A stretch of DNA of 64,000 bases from Roseiarcus fermentans (lineage in GTDB: Bacteria > Pseudomonadota > Alphaproteobacteria > Rhizobiales > Beijerinckiaceae), in contig NZ_QNRK01000038.1 of assembly GCF_003315135.1 (NCBI RefSeq), positions 1-64,000 of the forward strand. The letters run 5' to 3'. Made by a program: the position numbers and the translations under genes. Positions within the stretch are counted from its first letter, which is position 1, and the number at the start of each line of letters is the position of its first letter. The notes below the pieces were generated by a model. The model did no database searches, was not told the origin of the DNA, and saw nothing but the letters and a program-made list of their open reading frames with translations. Of this stretch, positions 46,759 to 55,890 are shown piece by piece.

Positions 46759-46940
46759 CGACGCCCGAACGGAACCGACATGACCCGCCCCGAACCTCTC
46801 TCCCCAATCGACTTCCTTTCCCTCGCCAGCCGCAAGCCGCGGCTCCCCGGCCTCGCCCGTCGCACGGCGGACGTCGAGGATTCCCGTATTGTTCCGTGGG
46901 CGGGCATGCGACTTCGCCCGGGTTCGGGACAAGCCCGGTG

Positions 46941-47858
46941 GTGACGGTAACAAGGGTCAATCGCATCGAAGTCGCGTGGGAGAGTTTCGGCGACGCCTCC
47001 GATGAGGCGATCCTGCTGATTTCCGGGCTCGGGACCCAGATGATCCGGTGGACCACGCCGTTTTGCGAATTACTCGCTGCGAGGGGCTATCGCGTCGTCC
47101 GCTTCGACAACCGGGATACCGGCGGCTCCACACATTTCAGCGCTTCCCCCGCACCGGATTTCGCCGCGCTCACGGCGGCGCTGACGGCGGGGCGTCGACC
47201 GGAGACGCCCTACACGCTCGGCGATATGGCGGCCGACGCGATCGGACTCCTCGATGCGCTCGGCATCGCGCAGGCTCACGTCGCCGGGCGATCGATGGGC
47301 GGCATGATTGCCCAGGTCCTGGCGTATGACCATCGCGATCGGGTCCTCTCCCTGACCTCGATCATGTCGAGCGCCGGGAATCCAGGTTCGCCGCAGGCGT
47401 CGCCCGACGTCATGGCGTTGATGACGCGTCCGGCGCCCGATCCCGCCGTCGACCCGGAGGGATTTCTGGCGGCGCGTCTTGCTTTCGCGCGCCGGATCGC
47501 CGGGACGGGCTACCGGTTCGACGAGGGCGCCCACCGCGCCCTTCTGCGGGAAGAAGCGCGGCGCGGACATGATCCGGGCGGCGCGGCGCGCCAGCTCGCG
47601 GCGATGGCGGCGGCGGGCGACCGGCGCGGCCGTCTGGCGACCATCACCGCGCCGACGCTCGTCATCCATGGGCGCTGCGATCCGCTGATCCCGTTCGCCT
47701 GCGGCCAGGACACGGCGGCCGCGGTCCCCGGCGCAACCTTCATGCCGATCGAGGGCATGGGGCACGATCTGCCGGCCGAACTCGAGGAGACGGTGGCCGA
47801 GGCCATCTGCGGCGTGGCGAGATCGGGACGACCGCCTGTCGCGGGCAAGCCCCGCTGA
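46941..47858 (+). CDS. alpha/beta hydrolase
   Basis: A 305-aa alpha/beta-hydrolase-fold enzyme. The nucleophile elbow is AGRSMGGMIAQ (Ser118), the acid is likely the Asp of GRCDPLIPF, and the His is in GMGHDLP; the oxyanion-hole segment is LLISGLGTQMIRW. The start is taken as GTG 46941, because TVTRVNRIEVAWESFGD matches the usual beginning of this subgroup. The frame stays open upstream to a GTG at 46755, which would overlap the DUF2239 stop; that extension is low-complexity and probably not translated. Substrate is unknown (ester or lactone). Confidence 0.85.
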   Translation: MTVTRVNRIEVAWESFGDASDEAILLISGLGTQMIRWTTPFCELLAARGYRVVRFDNRDTGGSTHFSASPAPDFAALTAALTAGRRPETPYTLGDMAADAIGLLDALGIAQAHVAGRSMGGMIAQVLAYDHRDRVLSLTSIMSSAGNPGSPQASPDVMALMTRPAPDPAVDPEGFLAARLAFARRIAGTGYRFDEGAHRALLREEARRGHDPGGAARQLAAMAAAGDRRGRLATITAPTLVIHGRCDPLIPFACGQDTAAAVPGATFMPIEGMGHDLPAELEETVAEAICGVARSGRPPVAGKPR

Positions 47859-48263
47859 AACAACCCGCCGGCCGCCCGCGGCTGCGAGACATAGTCCGGC
47901 GCTTCAGCGGCTGACCAGGCTGTCATCGCGCGCCCGCGCCGAGCGCCGCCCGGCGTGCAATGGCGCGCCTTTTCGGCGGAGGTCCGCGGACGGTGGGGCG
48001 GCCCTGGTTCTTCAGGGCGGACGCGGCGAGCGGTTCGACGGCGAGCGCCACGATAAGCACGGACGACTCGTCGTGCGGTATTCACACGCCGCGGCCCGTG
48101 GACGTCACAGGATCGGCTCGAAATCGGCGCGGCGCGCTCGAACTGCTCCGAATGAGCTGGTTTTTTGGCGATTTCCTATTATCCCTCCGGCCGGCAGGGA
48201 TCGGCGTTCGCCTCGTGTGGCGTCGCCTATTCGTCGGCGCCTGGTTTTCCTTGCGGGCGCGCT
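47859..48263. other. intergenic region between convergent genes
   Basis: About 400 bp between the alpha/beta hydrolase gene and the small minus-strand gene. No gene, clear terminator or repeat is seen. Confidence 0.35.
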
Positions 48264-48578
48264 TCATTCGCCAGCCGTCCGCAACGGCGTCGGTTTCAGC
48301 CGTTCCGGGCTGAGATGCTCCCCAAGGCCGGGCGGCATGACGGCCCCGGCCGTGCGCGCCGGTCGGAACGCCGCCGATCGCCGCGGACTGAATTTGGCGG
48401 CCTCGTCCGCTCCTGCGACACTCGGCGCACACAGTCCCAGACGGGGATAAAGAAGGTAGCCCGGCTCGGACGACCGGGGCAGGAGCGGGGCGAGCCCGCC
48501 CATCGCCGCCATGGCGAGCGGGGCGCCCGCCGCGAGCGAGGCAATCGCGACGAGGCGGATACTCCATCGGCGGGTCAT
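48264..48578 (-). CDS. small putative secreted protein downstream of the multicopper oxidase
   Basis: A 104-aa open frame starting 10 bp after the multicopper oxidase stop, on the same strand. Third codon positions are mostly G or C, as in real genes here. The N-terminus (MTRRWSIRLVAIASLAAGAP) looks like a signal peptide or membrane anchor, with possible cleavage near MAAMG. The rest (LYPRLGLCAPS, FSPRRSAAFRPARTAG) matches no family I know. The spacing suggests co-expression with the oxidase. No strong Shine-Dalgarno is seen, so a shadow frame is possible. Confidence 0.5.
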   Translation of the reverse strand: MTRRWSIRLVAIASLAAGAPLAMAAMGGLAPLLPRSSEPGYLLYPRLGLCAPSVAGADEAAKFSPRRSAAFRPARTAGAVMPPGLGEHLSPERLKPTPLRTAGE

Positions 48579-48588
48579 CGCCGGCGAC

Positions 48589-50724
48589 TTAGTTATGGCC
48601 GAGAATACGCACGCGGATTCGCGCCATCATACCCCCGTCCTCGTGTTCCAGGATGTGGCAGTGAAAGACATAATCCCCGGCGACAAAGAACGGGATTCTC
48701 ACGACTGTCGGCGCGGACGGGCAGGCGCCGCTCCTCCACGCGTCAACGCTCGAGCAACCGCCCGGCGTGTTCGGATTGAAGTTTGGCGAATTCGGATCCA
48801 CCGCGCCATTGGCGTGAAGAACAGGCACGTTATCCACGTAGGCGAACGTTCCCTCGGACGGAGCCCTGGTTCCCGATACCGGAGGCGACGAAACCACCTG
48901 GAACTTGGTCTGGTGGATATGAAAGTTATGTGTCTCGCCGGAAAGGTTGACCAGTTCCCAGGTCTCCGGCACGGGCCGGTTGTCAGGACCAAGCGTCAGG
49001 CAGACGGTCGGCATGGCGCCATTGAATTCGGTGACAGGCCTGTAGGTGTTGGGAACGGCCGGGTAGATACCGAATCGATTTGGAGGTTGGTTGGCGTCCA
49101 CCTCCTCATAACCGAGCCCAAACAGATCCGGGTAATCGGCGCCGACATTGAAGAAGATGCGCCGGCGATGCCCAGCGGCGAGCGGGACGCAGTTGGCCGC
49201 CATCACCCCTTGGTCAGGCGAGGTGGCGGCCGTCGTCTGGTCCTGGTCGACGTCCTGGGTGAAGCGGAGCGGATCGGAGATCGTCAGGGGGGTTCCGCTC
49301 GTTGTCAGAAAAAGCGGCGAACGGGTTGTGCCGGCGGGAGTGAAGTTGACCTGGGCCAGGTTGACCGCTGGCCAAGTATCGCCTGCCGGGCCGGTATTGT
49401 AGCCGCTGTCGAGCAGGATCGCGCCTGACCCGGCGGGAGGCGAGGTCAAGTTTCCGGCGCCGTCTCGATAGGCGAACCAGATTTCGACCCGCGAACTCGG
49501 CATCATCAAGATCTGGTCGGCGCATAAAGGATATTGGCCGACTGGCGACCAGGCGGGGAGCCCTGGGCAGGACACCACGTGAAATCGTCTCGCGTTGTCG
49601 CCAGCGACATTGGGAGGCAATGTGACCCCGTCGACCGACAGGACCTGGAAAATCATATTTTGTCGCGTGACCGGGTCATAGAGGGACAGATTGTGGGTCG
49701 CGCTGCCGGACTCGTTAGCCAAGCGCCAGATTTCGCCGCCTGGCGAGGTGATCGGCACGGTCGGAAATTGCTGCCCGTTGATCGTCACAAACCATTTCGC
49801 CCCAGTATAGTTCGGGCCGCCTGCCCCGGAAAAGTTCTGCCCGGCGCAATAGCCGTTCAGCGGCGGCAACACCAGACCGCCGGTGCTGGGCGACAGGCAC
49901 ATCATCGAGTCCTGTTCGTCCATCCGCGCGCCGTTCGCCAGCACCTGCAAATCCTTGATCACCAGATGCCGGATCGGCAGCTTCGCCAGGAAACTCGAGC
50001 AGGGATCGTTGTTGCAGACGTAGTCGCCGACGGCGCCGACGGAGATCGTCCCCGAAAGACCCGACGAGATCTGGTTGAGCGAAATGCCGTGGATATGGGA
50101 GTGTATCCAGAACAAACCCGACGGATGATTCGGCGGGATCGTGATCGAATAATCGGTTGAGTGTATCCGAACATCGGCATGCGCAGCGGCAAGCGCTGGC
50201 GGAGTTCCGTTTTTGGGATTGAACGTATAAACATAGATGTTATCGCCATAAGTGGGAACGGCGGCGGTCGGATAGTGGGCCGAAACCATCATCCCATGGA
50301 AGTGGATGTTGGTCGGGTCCATCGACAGAAAGGCCTCCGTCGGCTCCTCGGGGTTCGACGCATGAAACGAGTCCGTCAGAGGCGGCAGATTGTTGACCAG
50401 GTGGACGTTTACGACATCGCCCTGTTGCAGTTTCAGCAAGGGGCCGGCGTAAGGAATGATGTTCGCGGGTGGCGGCGGACACGTCTCAGATCCGTTCGAA
50501 GGTCGAATGCAGACGCTGTAAACCAAGCCCTTTGGATTGAGTGGGGACAGAGTTGGAACGGTCTGCTCTTCCGCGACCATCAACAAGTTCAGCACGCCTT
50601 TCGACGAAGACAGCGTATAAGGCTCCTGGATCGTGGCGGCTTGGGCCACGCCGGCGAGCATCATGCAAGCGGCGCCCAGGGCGCGAATGGAAAAGGAGCC
50701 AATACTGGAAATTCTTGCGGACAT
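48589..50724 (-). CDS. secreted multicopper oxidase (laccase/CotA/bilirubin-oxidase-like)
   Basis: A 711-aa copper enzyme that couples one-electron oxidation of phenols, metals or pigments to reduction of O2 to water. The signal peptide ends AGVAQA (about residue 29). All four copper motifs are visible: His141-x-His143 (NIHFHGM), His208-x-His210 (WIHSHIHG), His599/His602/His604 (HNFHIHQ), and HCHILEHEDGGM with His688, Cys689, His690, His694 and axial Met699. The length exceeds compact laccases (about 500 aa); the added loops are Pro/Asn-rich. It lies in a region rich in exported proteins beside type II secretion genes, so it may be a T2SS substrate, an inference. Manganese oxidation is another option. 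Confidence 0.92.
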   Translation of the reverse strand: MSARISSIGSFSIRALGAACMMLAGVAQAATIQEPYTLSSSKGVLNLLMVAEEQTVPTLSPLNPKGLVYSVCIRPSNGSETCPPPPANIIPYAGPLLKLQQGDVVNVHLVNNLPPLTDSFHASNPEEPTEAFLSMDPTNIHFHGMMVSAHYPTAAVPTYGDNIYVYTFNPKNGTPPALAAAHADVRIHSTDYSITIPPNHPSGLFWIHSHIHGISLNQISSGLSGTISVGAVGDYVCNNDPCSSFLAKLPIRHLVIKDLQVLANGARMDEQDSMMCLSPSTGGLVLPPLNGYCAGQNFSGAGGPNYTGAKWFVTINGQQFPTVPITSPGGEIWRLANESGSATHNLSLYDPVTRQNMIFQVLSVDGVTLPPNVAGDNARRFHVVSCPGLPAWSPVGQYPLCADQILMMPSSRVEIWFAYRDGAGNLTSPPAGSGAILLDSGYNTGPAGDTWPAVNLAQVNFTPAGTTRSPLFLTTSGTPLTISDPLRFTQDVDQDQTTAATSPDQGVMAANCVPLAAGHRRRIFFNVGADYPDLFGLGYEEVDANQPPNRFGIYPAVPNTYRPVTEFNGAMPTVCLTLGPDNRPVPETWELVNLSGETHNFHIHQTKFQVVSSPPVSGTRAPSEGTFAYVDNVPVLHANGAVDPNSPNFNPNTPGGCSSVDAWRSGACPSAPTVVRIPFFVAGDYVFHCHILEHEDGGMMARIRVRILGHN

Positions 50725-51213
50725 ATCCTCTCCCCCAAAAGGAAACCTTAGCTAGCGAATCGTCGCTTCGCGGCAGTCGCGTAGTATGAAAATAGTTTTA
50801 GTTAACCCTGGTCACTATATTCCGGTTTGCGGGCTGTGCGCCGCGTCTCTATCGTCTTTCTTGCCGGAATCGCCGCAATTGTAAATAGAATAGATCTGAA
50901 GACGACGAGCCAATATGCTGAAACGGAAAAAGCGGTAATCGGCGGAGCCGATCGTCGATATCGGCGCCCGCATCCGAGGCCAGTTTTGGCCCTTTCGTCA
51001 GACAATCGTCCGCGAGACGCCGCTTCGCGCCAGCGGTGGCGGTGGCGCCAAACGTGTCCCGGAGCGGCGAGGGATCGAGGCGAATCGCGTCTCCGGACGC
51101 TGCCGATCCCCATGAGCGCGACGCCAAGGTTCGATCCTGACGCCGGAAATCGTGCGGCCAATGCAGCGGAAAAGGGAAAGCCGCCTCTTGGCGGCTTTCC
51201 CCCGTCCCGTCGA
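50725..51213. other. intergenic region upstream of the multicopper oxidase
   Basis: About 490 bp holding the oxidase promoter (an AT-rich stretch near 50790-50815 and another near 50875-50895) and, at its far end, the terminator of the PEP-CTERM gene. Plus-strand open frames across it are not supported. Confidence 0.45.
51174..51201 (-). terminator. rho-independent terminator of the PEP-CTERM gene
   Basis: A perfect 12-bp stem (51174-51185 with 51190-51201, 4-nt loop). On the minus strand it is directly followed by TTTT, 12 bp past the PEP-CTERM stop codon. This is a textbook intrinsic terminator. Confidence 0.8.
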
Positions 51214-51876
51214 TCAGGCGATCGAGATCCTCGCGCGGGACTTGCGATAGCCCGCGACGCCGAAGCCTGCAAAGCCAAGCAAGATCATTGCCCAGGTCGA
51301 GGGTTCGGGTACGGACGCGGCGACAAAGTCAAAGTCGCCTGGCCCTTGCGTGTTGGCCGCCAATAGCTTGCCAGTGATCGCATTGGCGCCAGGAGAGAGA
51401 TAGAACGTCCCGGAGCTAAAGGACTTGTTTCCCAGAGCGGCATTGATGTCGGCCCCTACGTAAGCGCCGACGGTCGAAGCCGAGGTGAAGCCCCCGGCTT
51501 GTCCGCTCTGTCCCGGATTCTGACCCGGGCCGGTGAAGGGACTTGCCGCCGGGGTCATCGCGACGCCGTTGTCGAACAGCTCGAATTGGTCGCCTGATGC
51601 TTGGACGTCGGTGACCGTAAGCGTCCCCGGGTGCGTCAACGAGATGACCCAGGGCGACGCCGGCGCGGCGACCGCATTCGCGAAGCCGGTCGGAAATGTC
51701 GGTCCGTCGGTCCCCAGGCTGGTATAGACGCCGCCCGTCAGTGGCCCCGGACTGGAGAACTGGCCGCCATACCACTGATTGAGAACAAGATTGTCCGCAA
51801 AGGCGGCGCTCGGCGCCACGACAGAGACGATCGCCCCCGCCACGATCGCTGCTGTCACAACATGTGAGGTCGTCAT
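51214..51876 (-). CDS. PEP-CTERM sorting domain protein
   Basis: A 220-aa exported protein. The N-terminal signal peptide ends near AAFA (about residue 27). The body is Gly/Ser/Thr-rich beta-type sequence (NLVLNQWYGGQFSSPGPLTG). The C-terminus is a classic PEP-CTERM tripartite tail: VPEPSTWAMILLGFAGFGVA followed by GYRKSR, starting at residue 189. Exosortase processing and attachment or secretion to the cell surface is expected. AAGGAG lies 9 nt before the ATG. It is 54 bp downstream of the phosphoesterase gene on the same strand and ends in a strong terminator. No exosortase gene is in the window. Confidence 0.9.
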   Translation of the reverse strand: MTTSHVVTAAIVAGAIVSVVAPSAAFADNLVLNQWYGGQFSSPGPLTGGVYTSLGTDGPTFPTGFANAVAAPASPWVISLTHPGTLTVTDVQASGDQFELFDNGVAMTPAASPFTGPGQNPGQSGQAGGFTSASTVGAYVGADINAALGNKSFSSGTFYLSPGANAITGKLLAANTQGPGDFDFVAASVPEPSTWAMILLGFAGFGVAGYRKSRARISIA

Positions 51877-51930
51877 GAAGGCATACTCCTTCCAGAGTGA
51901 CGTCTTTTATCGAAATATACCTATCGATGC

Positions 51931-54018
51931 TCACTTCGTGGTGAAGGAGAACATATCCATAAGGTCGCCGATCGCCGGCGAGTTGCCGGGAACGTAAGGG
52001 GTAGGCCCCACGGTCGGGTTGGGCAAAGCATCGCGGCCGGTAGGGGTAATCGGAGGAAGTCCCCAATTGGCTTCGATGAACTTCGTAACCGAGACGTGGT
52101 CGGTATAGGTGTGCGAAATGTGCCCGCCGACGCTGTATGACGACACAACGATCATTGGGATGCGGGTGCCGTCGCCGAAGAAGTCGAGCGGTTGTACATA
52201 GCCCGTGTCCCAGTAGCCGCCGCCTTCGTCCATGGTTATCATGATTGCCGTGTCAGACCACAGACTCGGATTGGCCTTCACGGCGTCGACGATTTTCTTG
52301 ACGAAGCCCTCGAACAAAATGAGCTTGGAAGACGCTGGGTGGCCGTCCACAAACCCGCTCGGCTTGACAAAGGACACCGCCGGTAATGTGTTGTTCGCGA
52401 TCGCCGCGTAGAGGTCCGTCGTGTCCTTGAGGTGCGCGGTACGGACCGCGGCATTGGTCATGATCTGCGTGGAATACTGTGCCCAATTGCAGATATTGCA
52501 ATATTGATTGATTGGGCTGAGGTCGTACGGATCGGCGAGGTAACGATCGAACTGGTCGCCGTAATAGGCCCAAGTGATTTTATTGTTCGTCAGATCTTCG
52601 TCGATATTTGGGACGTTGGACGGAGGGATGGTGAATACATAGTTGTTTGGGTTTTTATCGGTAAACGCGTTGCGGCCATCGCCAAAATATCCTGGGTTAT
52701 AATTGTTGACGAGATAATATTGCCCGGCTTTGCATTTTGGATCAATCTTGGTCGCGAGCGCGTTCAGATAGTTCCGGACGGCCTGTACTCCCGGCTGGTT
52801 GGTATTATCGCAGTCGACGTACGATCCGCCGCCATAGTTCGCCTTGGGCGGGAGCGCGGCAGGCGACCCGGACCCGCCGCCGTACCCATCCTGCGTATAC
52901 CAGTTGTTTGTGCCCGGTTGCGGATCGGGGTTTTCGATTTGGCTCAAGGCGTTGGTCGCGCCAGCGGGCGGCGTTCCCGGCATCGCCGGGTCGACCCGAA
53001 CGTGCGGCGGCGTTTCCGGAGTTCCCGCCCCATTCGAGTACCAAATCCCGAAGCCGTAGCCGAGCATGATGTGATTGGCGCCCGTGCCGCCCATCACGCC
53101 CTGATGGTAATTGTCGCTCATCGAATACGTGTCGGCGAGGGACTTCAGATACGACGCGTCGCCGCTCTGAACATTGTAGAATCCCATGGCGGTCGCGCCT
53201 TCGCCGGTCGATTCAGGGGTGAACGGCGCCGGCGGCGCCGCCCCGTTGGAGCCGGCGCCGACCGAAACCTCGACCCAAGGGAAGAGATCGGCCAGACAGC
53301 CTGACGGGTTGTCCGTCGTCGCCGACGCGGCGCCACAATCGAGCTGCTGGCGCATTTGGAAGAAACGATGCACCGGGCTCGCGTCATAGGCGTCGTAAGG
53401 GTGCTTTGGCCCCGTGATCTGGAACGGACCCGGCGGAAGCGTCGTGGGGCCCTGTCCATCATACTCGATCCGCTGGTCCGGTGTCCTTGCGGTCTGACCC
53501 GTACCCCCGGTCAACAGATATTGGACATAGGTGGGGGCCAGCCCGTTCTCGATGGCTCGCGCCTGAGCCAGGTTCGCTGGGGTAGCCGGGCAGGACGTGC
53601 CCGTCGTGATCGGCGGTTTCAGGAGCTGGCAAACATAGGGCGTCGACGGTCCCCCGACCAATGCGGGCGGCAAGACGGCATACGGCGTCTTCGGCGGCGT
53701 CAACTGATAGATCTTGCTATCGTCACCTTGATATTGCCGGGCTTTGGCGTAGTTGGCGCCGGGTGAGCCGTCCGCGTTGACGATGTGTTCCGACAGCAGG
53801 TTCCAAACGGTTTCGCCACGGTTGACCGGCCGATAGGTCGCGAAGACATGATCAAACGTTCGATTTTCGCCGATGATGAGGATCACGTGCTTGATTGGCG
53901 TCTTGGCGCTCGTCTGCGCCAGGGCGGGCGCTACTGAATTGGCCGCCAATGCCCCGGCTGCGACGCAAGCCAGCAGATTCCGCCGAAATTCCTTTGTCAT
54001 CAAAGCCACTATCTTCAT
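51931..54018 (-). CDS. exported phosphoesterase (phospholipase C / acid phosphatase family, PF04185)
   Basis: A 695-aa exported enzyme cleaving phosphoester bonds (phospholipid head groups or phosphomonoesters). The start is ATG 54018, 6 nt after GGAGG. The N-terminus MKIVALMTKEFRRNLLACVA with later SVAPALAQ is a signal peptide with an Arg-Arg pair, suggestive of Tat export. The metal and nucleophile region is HVILIIGENRTFDHVFATY (nucleophile Thr54), the family's GENRS/TFDH motif; DEGGGYWDTGYVQPLDFFGD and later GGHISHTYTDHVSVTKFIE supply further metal ligands. It adjoins the T2SS genes and PF04185 phospholipases are known T2SS substrates, so secretion by this system is a reasonable inference. 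Confidence 0.9.
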   Translation of the reverse strand: MKIVALMTKEFRRNLLACVAAGALAANSVAPALAQTSAKTPIKHVILIIGENRTFDHVFATYRPVNRGETVWNLLSEHIVNADGSPGANYAKARQYQGDDSKIYQLTPPKTPYAVLPPALVGGPSTPYVCQLLKPPITTGTSCPATPANLAQARAIENGLAPTYVQYLLTGGTGQTARTPDQRIEYDGQGPTTLPPGPFQITGPKHPYDAYDASPVHRFFQMRQQLDCGAASATTDNPSGCLADLFPWVEVSVGAGSNGAAPPAPFTPESTGEGATAMGFYNVQSGDASYLKSLADTYSMSDNYHQGVMGGTGANHIMLGYGFGIWYSNGAGTPETPPHVRVDPAMPGTPPAGATNALSQIENPDPQPGTNNWYTQDGYGGGSGSPAALPPKANYGGGSYVDCDNTNQPGVQAVRNYLNALATKIDPKCKAGQYYLVNNYNPGYFGDGRNAFTDKNPNNYVFTIPPSNVPNIDEDLTNNKITWAYYGDQFDRYLADPYDLSPINQYCNICNWAQYSTQIMTNAAVRTAHLKDTTDLYAAIANNTLPAVSFVKPSGFVDGHPASSKLILFEGFVKKIVDAVKANPSLWSDTAIMITMDEGGGYWDTGYVQPLDFFGDGTRIPMIVVSSYSVGGHISHTYTDHVSVTKFIEANWGLPPITPTGRDALPNPTVGPTPYVPGNSPAIGDLMDMFSFTTK

Positions 54019-54052
54019 GGCGCGCCTCCGATTGGTAACGGTTGTCACCATC

Positions 54053-54069
54053 AATAGGCTTATCCTATT
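54053..54069. promoter_or_regulatory. inverted repeat upstream of the phosphoesterase gene (candidate operator)
   Basis: AATAGG (54053-54058) pairs with CCTATT (54064-54069) across 5 nt, 35 bp upstream of the start codon in an AT-rich segment. A second imperfect palindrome (ggtaacggttgtcacc) lies between it and the gene. Regulator binding, possibly phosphate-related, is speculative. Confidence 0.3.
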
Positions 54070-54235
54070 AACTTCTCGCAACAGTGAACAATAAGTGATT
54101 ATTATGTGACAGTGGGAAATCTCTGTATACTATAAGAAAGACAAGGCGTTGCTCAAAATTGACTGTGTAAGCGGCACTTGACGGTTATCTGTTAGCATGT
54201 CGCGAACGAATAGCCCGCGGGGAGTCGCTGCTGAT

Positions 54236-55147
54236 CTAGAATGCCCCGTCGCTGTCGTCGCGCCATGAGAGAACGCGAAACGGCTCGTCGTCGTCCGGCG
54301 ACACGAGGATCACGACCTCTGCCCGTGCGGTACGACCGTTGTCGAGGCGTATTCGCAGGTCGATGCGGGCGGCCGGATTGGACGCGGCGTTGGCCCACGA
54401 GCGGGCGGATCCGAGCAGACCCAACAAAGCCTCGCCGTCCCCGGGGCTTTGCGCGCGGGCCGCGAGCAGCCGTTGCAGCAGATCCGGCGTGACATTCGGC
54501 AGAGCGGAAAGAACCTCGGGCGGGGCCGCGCGAATGTCGATTTCCCCATGCCCGTTGTAGATGGTCACGAGCGGCAGAATGCGGTCGACGATATACGGGG
54601 GGAGGCCGAGCACCAGCGCCAGTTCGAGAACGTTCTGAAACGGGGCCTGGCGAGGCGCATAGCCGACACCCCCTTGCTTGTAGGCCTCGGCTTCGCTGTT
54701 CTGAGCGGGGTTGGACTTGTCACGCCAACCGATCACGCGCTCGGCGAAGCCCGCGGCCTGCGTGGGGGTGGCGCCGACGGCGGCGAAAAGACCCGCCAGA
54801 AGTTCTTTGGGCGCGGCATTGAGATCGATACGGGCGGCTTCAGAAACAAACCTGGCGTCAATCGTTGACCGGGCCAATCGAACTGTGAAGGCGCCTTGCG
54901 GCGGCCGGTCTTTTTCCGGCGCGGCGAGGAGCTGGTACGCCGTCAGCTCGACTCCGGTCGATATCGCGTTTCGTATCCGTAATCGGTCGTCGTTGACCTG
55001 GGCGGCGAACGCGTCGGCGCCGACATAGACCGAGTAACTCGAGGCGAGTGCGGCGAGCGCGGCGAGGACCCAGAGGACCACGACCAGGATGAACCCGCCC
55101 TCGCTCTTTGGCCTCGAGGCTTTCGGGTTCGCCACTGCCGACCTCAT
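54236..55147 (-). CDS. gspK: type II secretion minor pseudopilin GspK
   Basis: A 303-aa T2SS tip pseudopilin. The prepilin-type N-terminus is SEGGFILVVVLWVLAALAAL, with cleavage between the two Gly-Phe residues expected; position 5 is not Glu, as is typical for GspK. The large C-terminal domain has RIDLNAAPKELLAGLFAAVG and EIDIRAAPPEVLSALPNVTP, the helix-hairpin-like repeats of GspK. The ATG at 55147 overlaps the gspJ stop by 4 bp. It is the last gene of the minus-strand gsp set; about 220 bp separates it from the phosphoesterase gene start. Confidence 0.92.
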   Translation of the reverse strand: MRSAVANPKASRPKSEGGFILVVVLWVLAALAALASSYSVYVGADAFAAQVNDDRLRIRNAISTGVELTAYQLLAAPEKDRPPQGAFTVRLARSTIDARFVSEAARIDLNAAPKELLAGLFAAVGATPTQAAGFAERVIGWRDKSNPAQNSEAEAYKQGGVGYAPRQAPFQNVLELALVLGLPPYIVDRILPLVTIYNGHGEIDIRAAPPEVLSALPNVTPDLLQRLLAARAQSPGDGEALLGLLGSARSWANAASNPAARIDLRIRLDNGRTARAEVVILVSPDDDEPFRVLSWRDDSDGAF

Positions 55148-55890
55148 GGCCCATTTCCAACGCCGGCCGTCGTCTTCGGCGGTTGGGTGGACGTTTGCCC
55201 TCGCATTTCCTCCAGGCATTGCCGGACAGACTTTTGAGTGACGCACTCCGCGGGAAGGTCTACGTGCAGCAGGGTCGCGGTCGAGAGCGCGAGGACCTTG
55301 TCGGTCGCCGCGTCGCGCACCTCGATGCGCGCGGCGGTCGGCAAAAGGCCGGAATCCGCCCACGAACCCCGCCAAAGCCGGTCGGCTCCGGCGAATGCAA
55401 ATGAAACCCGAAAGGGCGCCCTTATCAGCACCACGGGGTCGGCGAAATACAGCTGCGCCTCGATCGGCCTGCCGGGATCGAGCGGCTTGAAAGGCGCGCG
55501 CGAGCGGACGAGCGCGAAACCGCGCTCGTCCACGGTCTCCGCCAGTCTGATGAATTCGAGGTGTGGGTCCGTTCCCGGCGCGTTGGAAACCCGAACAAAC
55601 GTCACCGTCTTTTTGTCGCCGAAGAAAATCGGCGCTTTGGCGACGCTATTGGGCGTGACGTATTCGGCCGACTCGAGATCTTCGGCCAGGCGCTGGAGAC
55701 CGACGTCGAGCGTCTCCAGGCGCTGAACCCGGCCGAAGCCGCGATGCCAGTTGGGCAACCACTGGCCGGCGACGGCCCCGAGCGATAGGACGATGGCGCC
55801 CATCAAAGCGACGGACAGGAGCGCCTCAAACATCGTAAAGCCGGCAGTCCAGCGGTCTGCGGGCCTCCTGCTCCGGTCCCTCCCGGTCAT
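55144..55890 (-). CDS. gspJ: type II secretion minor pseudopilin GspJ
   Basis: A 248-aa minor pseudopilin with methylation motif AGFTMFEALLSVALMGAIVL near residue 17 (Glu5 present). The mature part has LQRLAEDLESAEYVTPN, typical of GspJ. The ATG at 55890 overlaps the gspI stop by 4 bp, and the stop overlaps gspK by 4 bp. Open frame upstream of the ATG is a shadow over gspI. Confidence 0.9.
   Translation of the reverse strand: MTGRDRSRRPADRWTAGFTMFEALLSVALMGAIVLSLGAVAGQWLPNWHRGFGRVQRLETLDVGLQRLAEDLESAEYVTPNSVAKAPIFFGDKKTVTFVRVSNAPGTDPHLEFIRLAETVDERGFALVRSRAPFKPLDPGRPIEAQLYFADPVVLIRAPFRVSFAFAGADRLWRGSWADSGLLPTAARIEVRDAATDKVLALSTATLLHVDLPAECVTQKSVRQCLEEMRGQTSTQPPKTTAGVGNGP

Noticed and set aside
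47960-48313. 117-codon plus-strand frame in the gap after the alpha/beta hydrolase
   Set aside because: It overlaps the better-supported minus-strand small gene, lacks a Shine-Dalgarno and has mixed codon bias.
50827-51366. plus-strand 179-codon frame upstream of the multicopper oxidase
   Set aside because: The first 20 residues look like a signal peptide, but the frame then crosses the PEP-CTERM terminator and gene antisense, with Arg-rich composition and no ribosome site.
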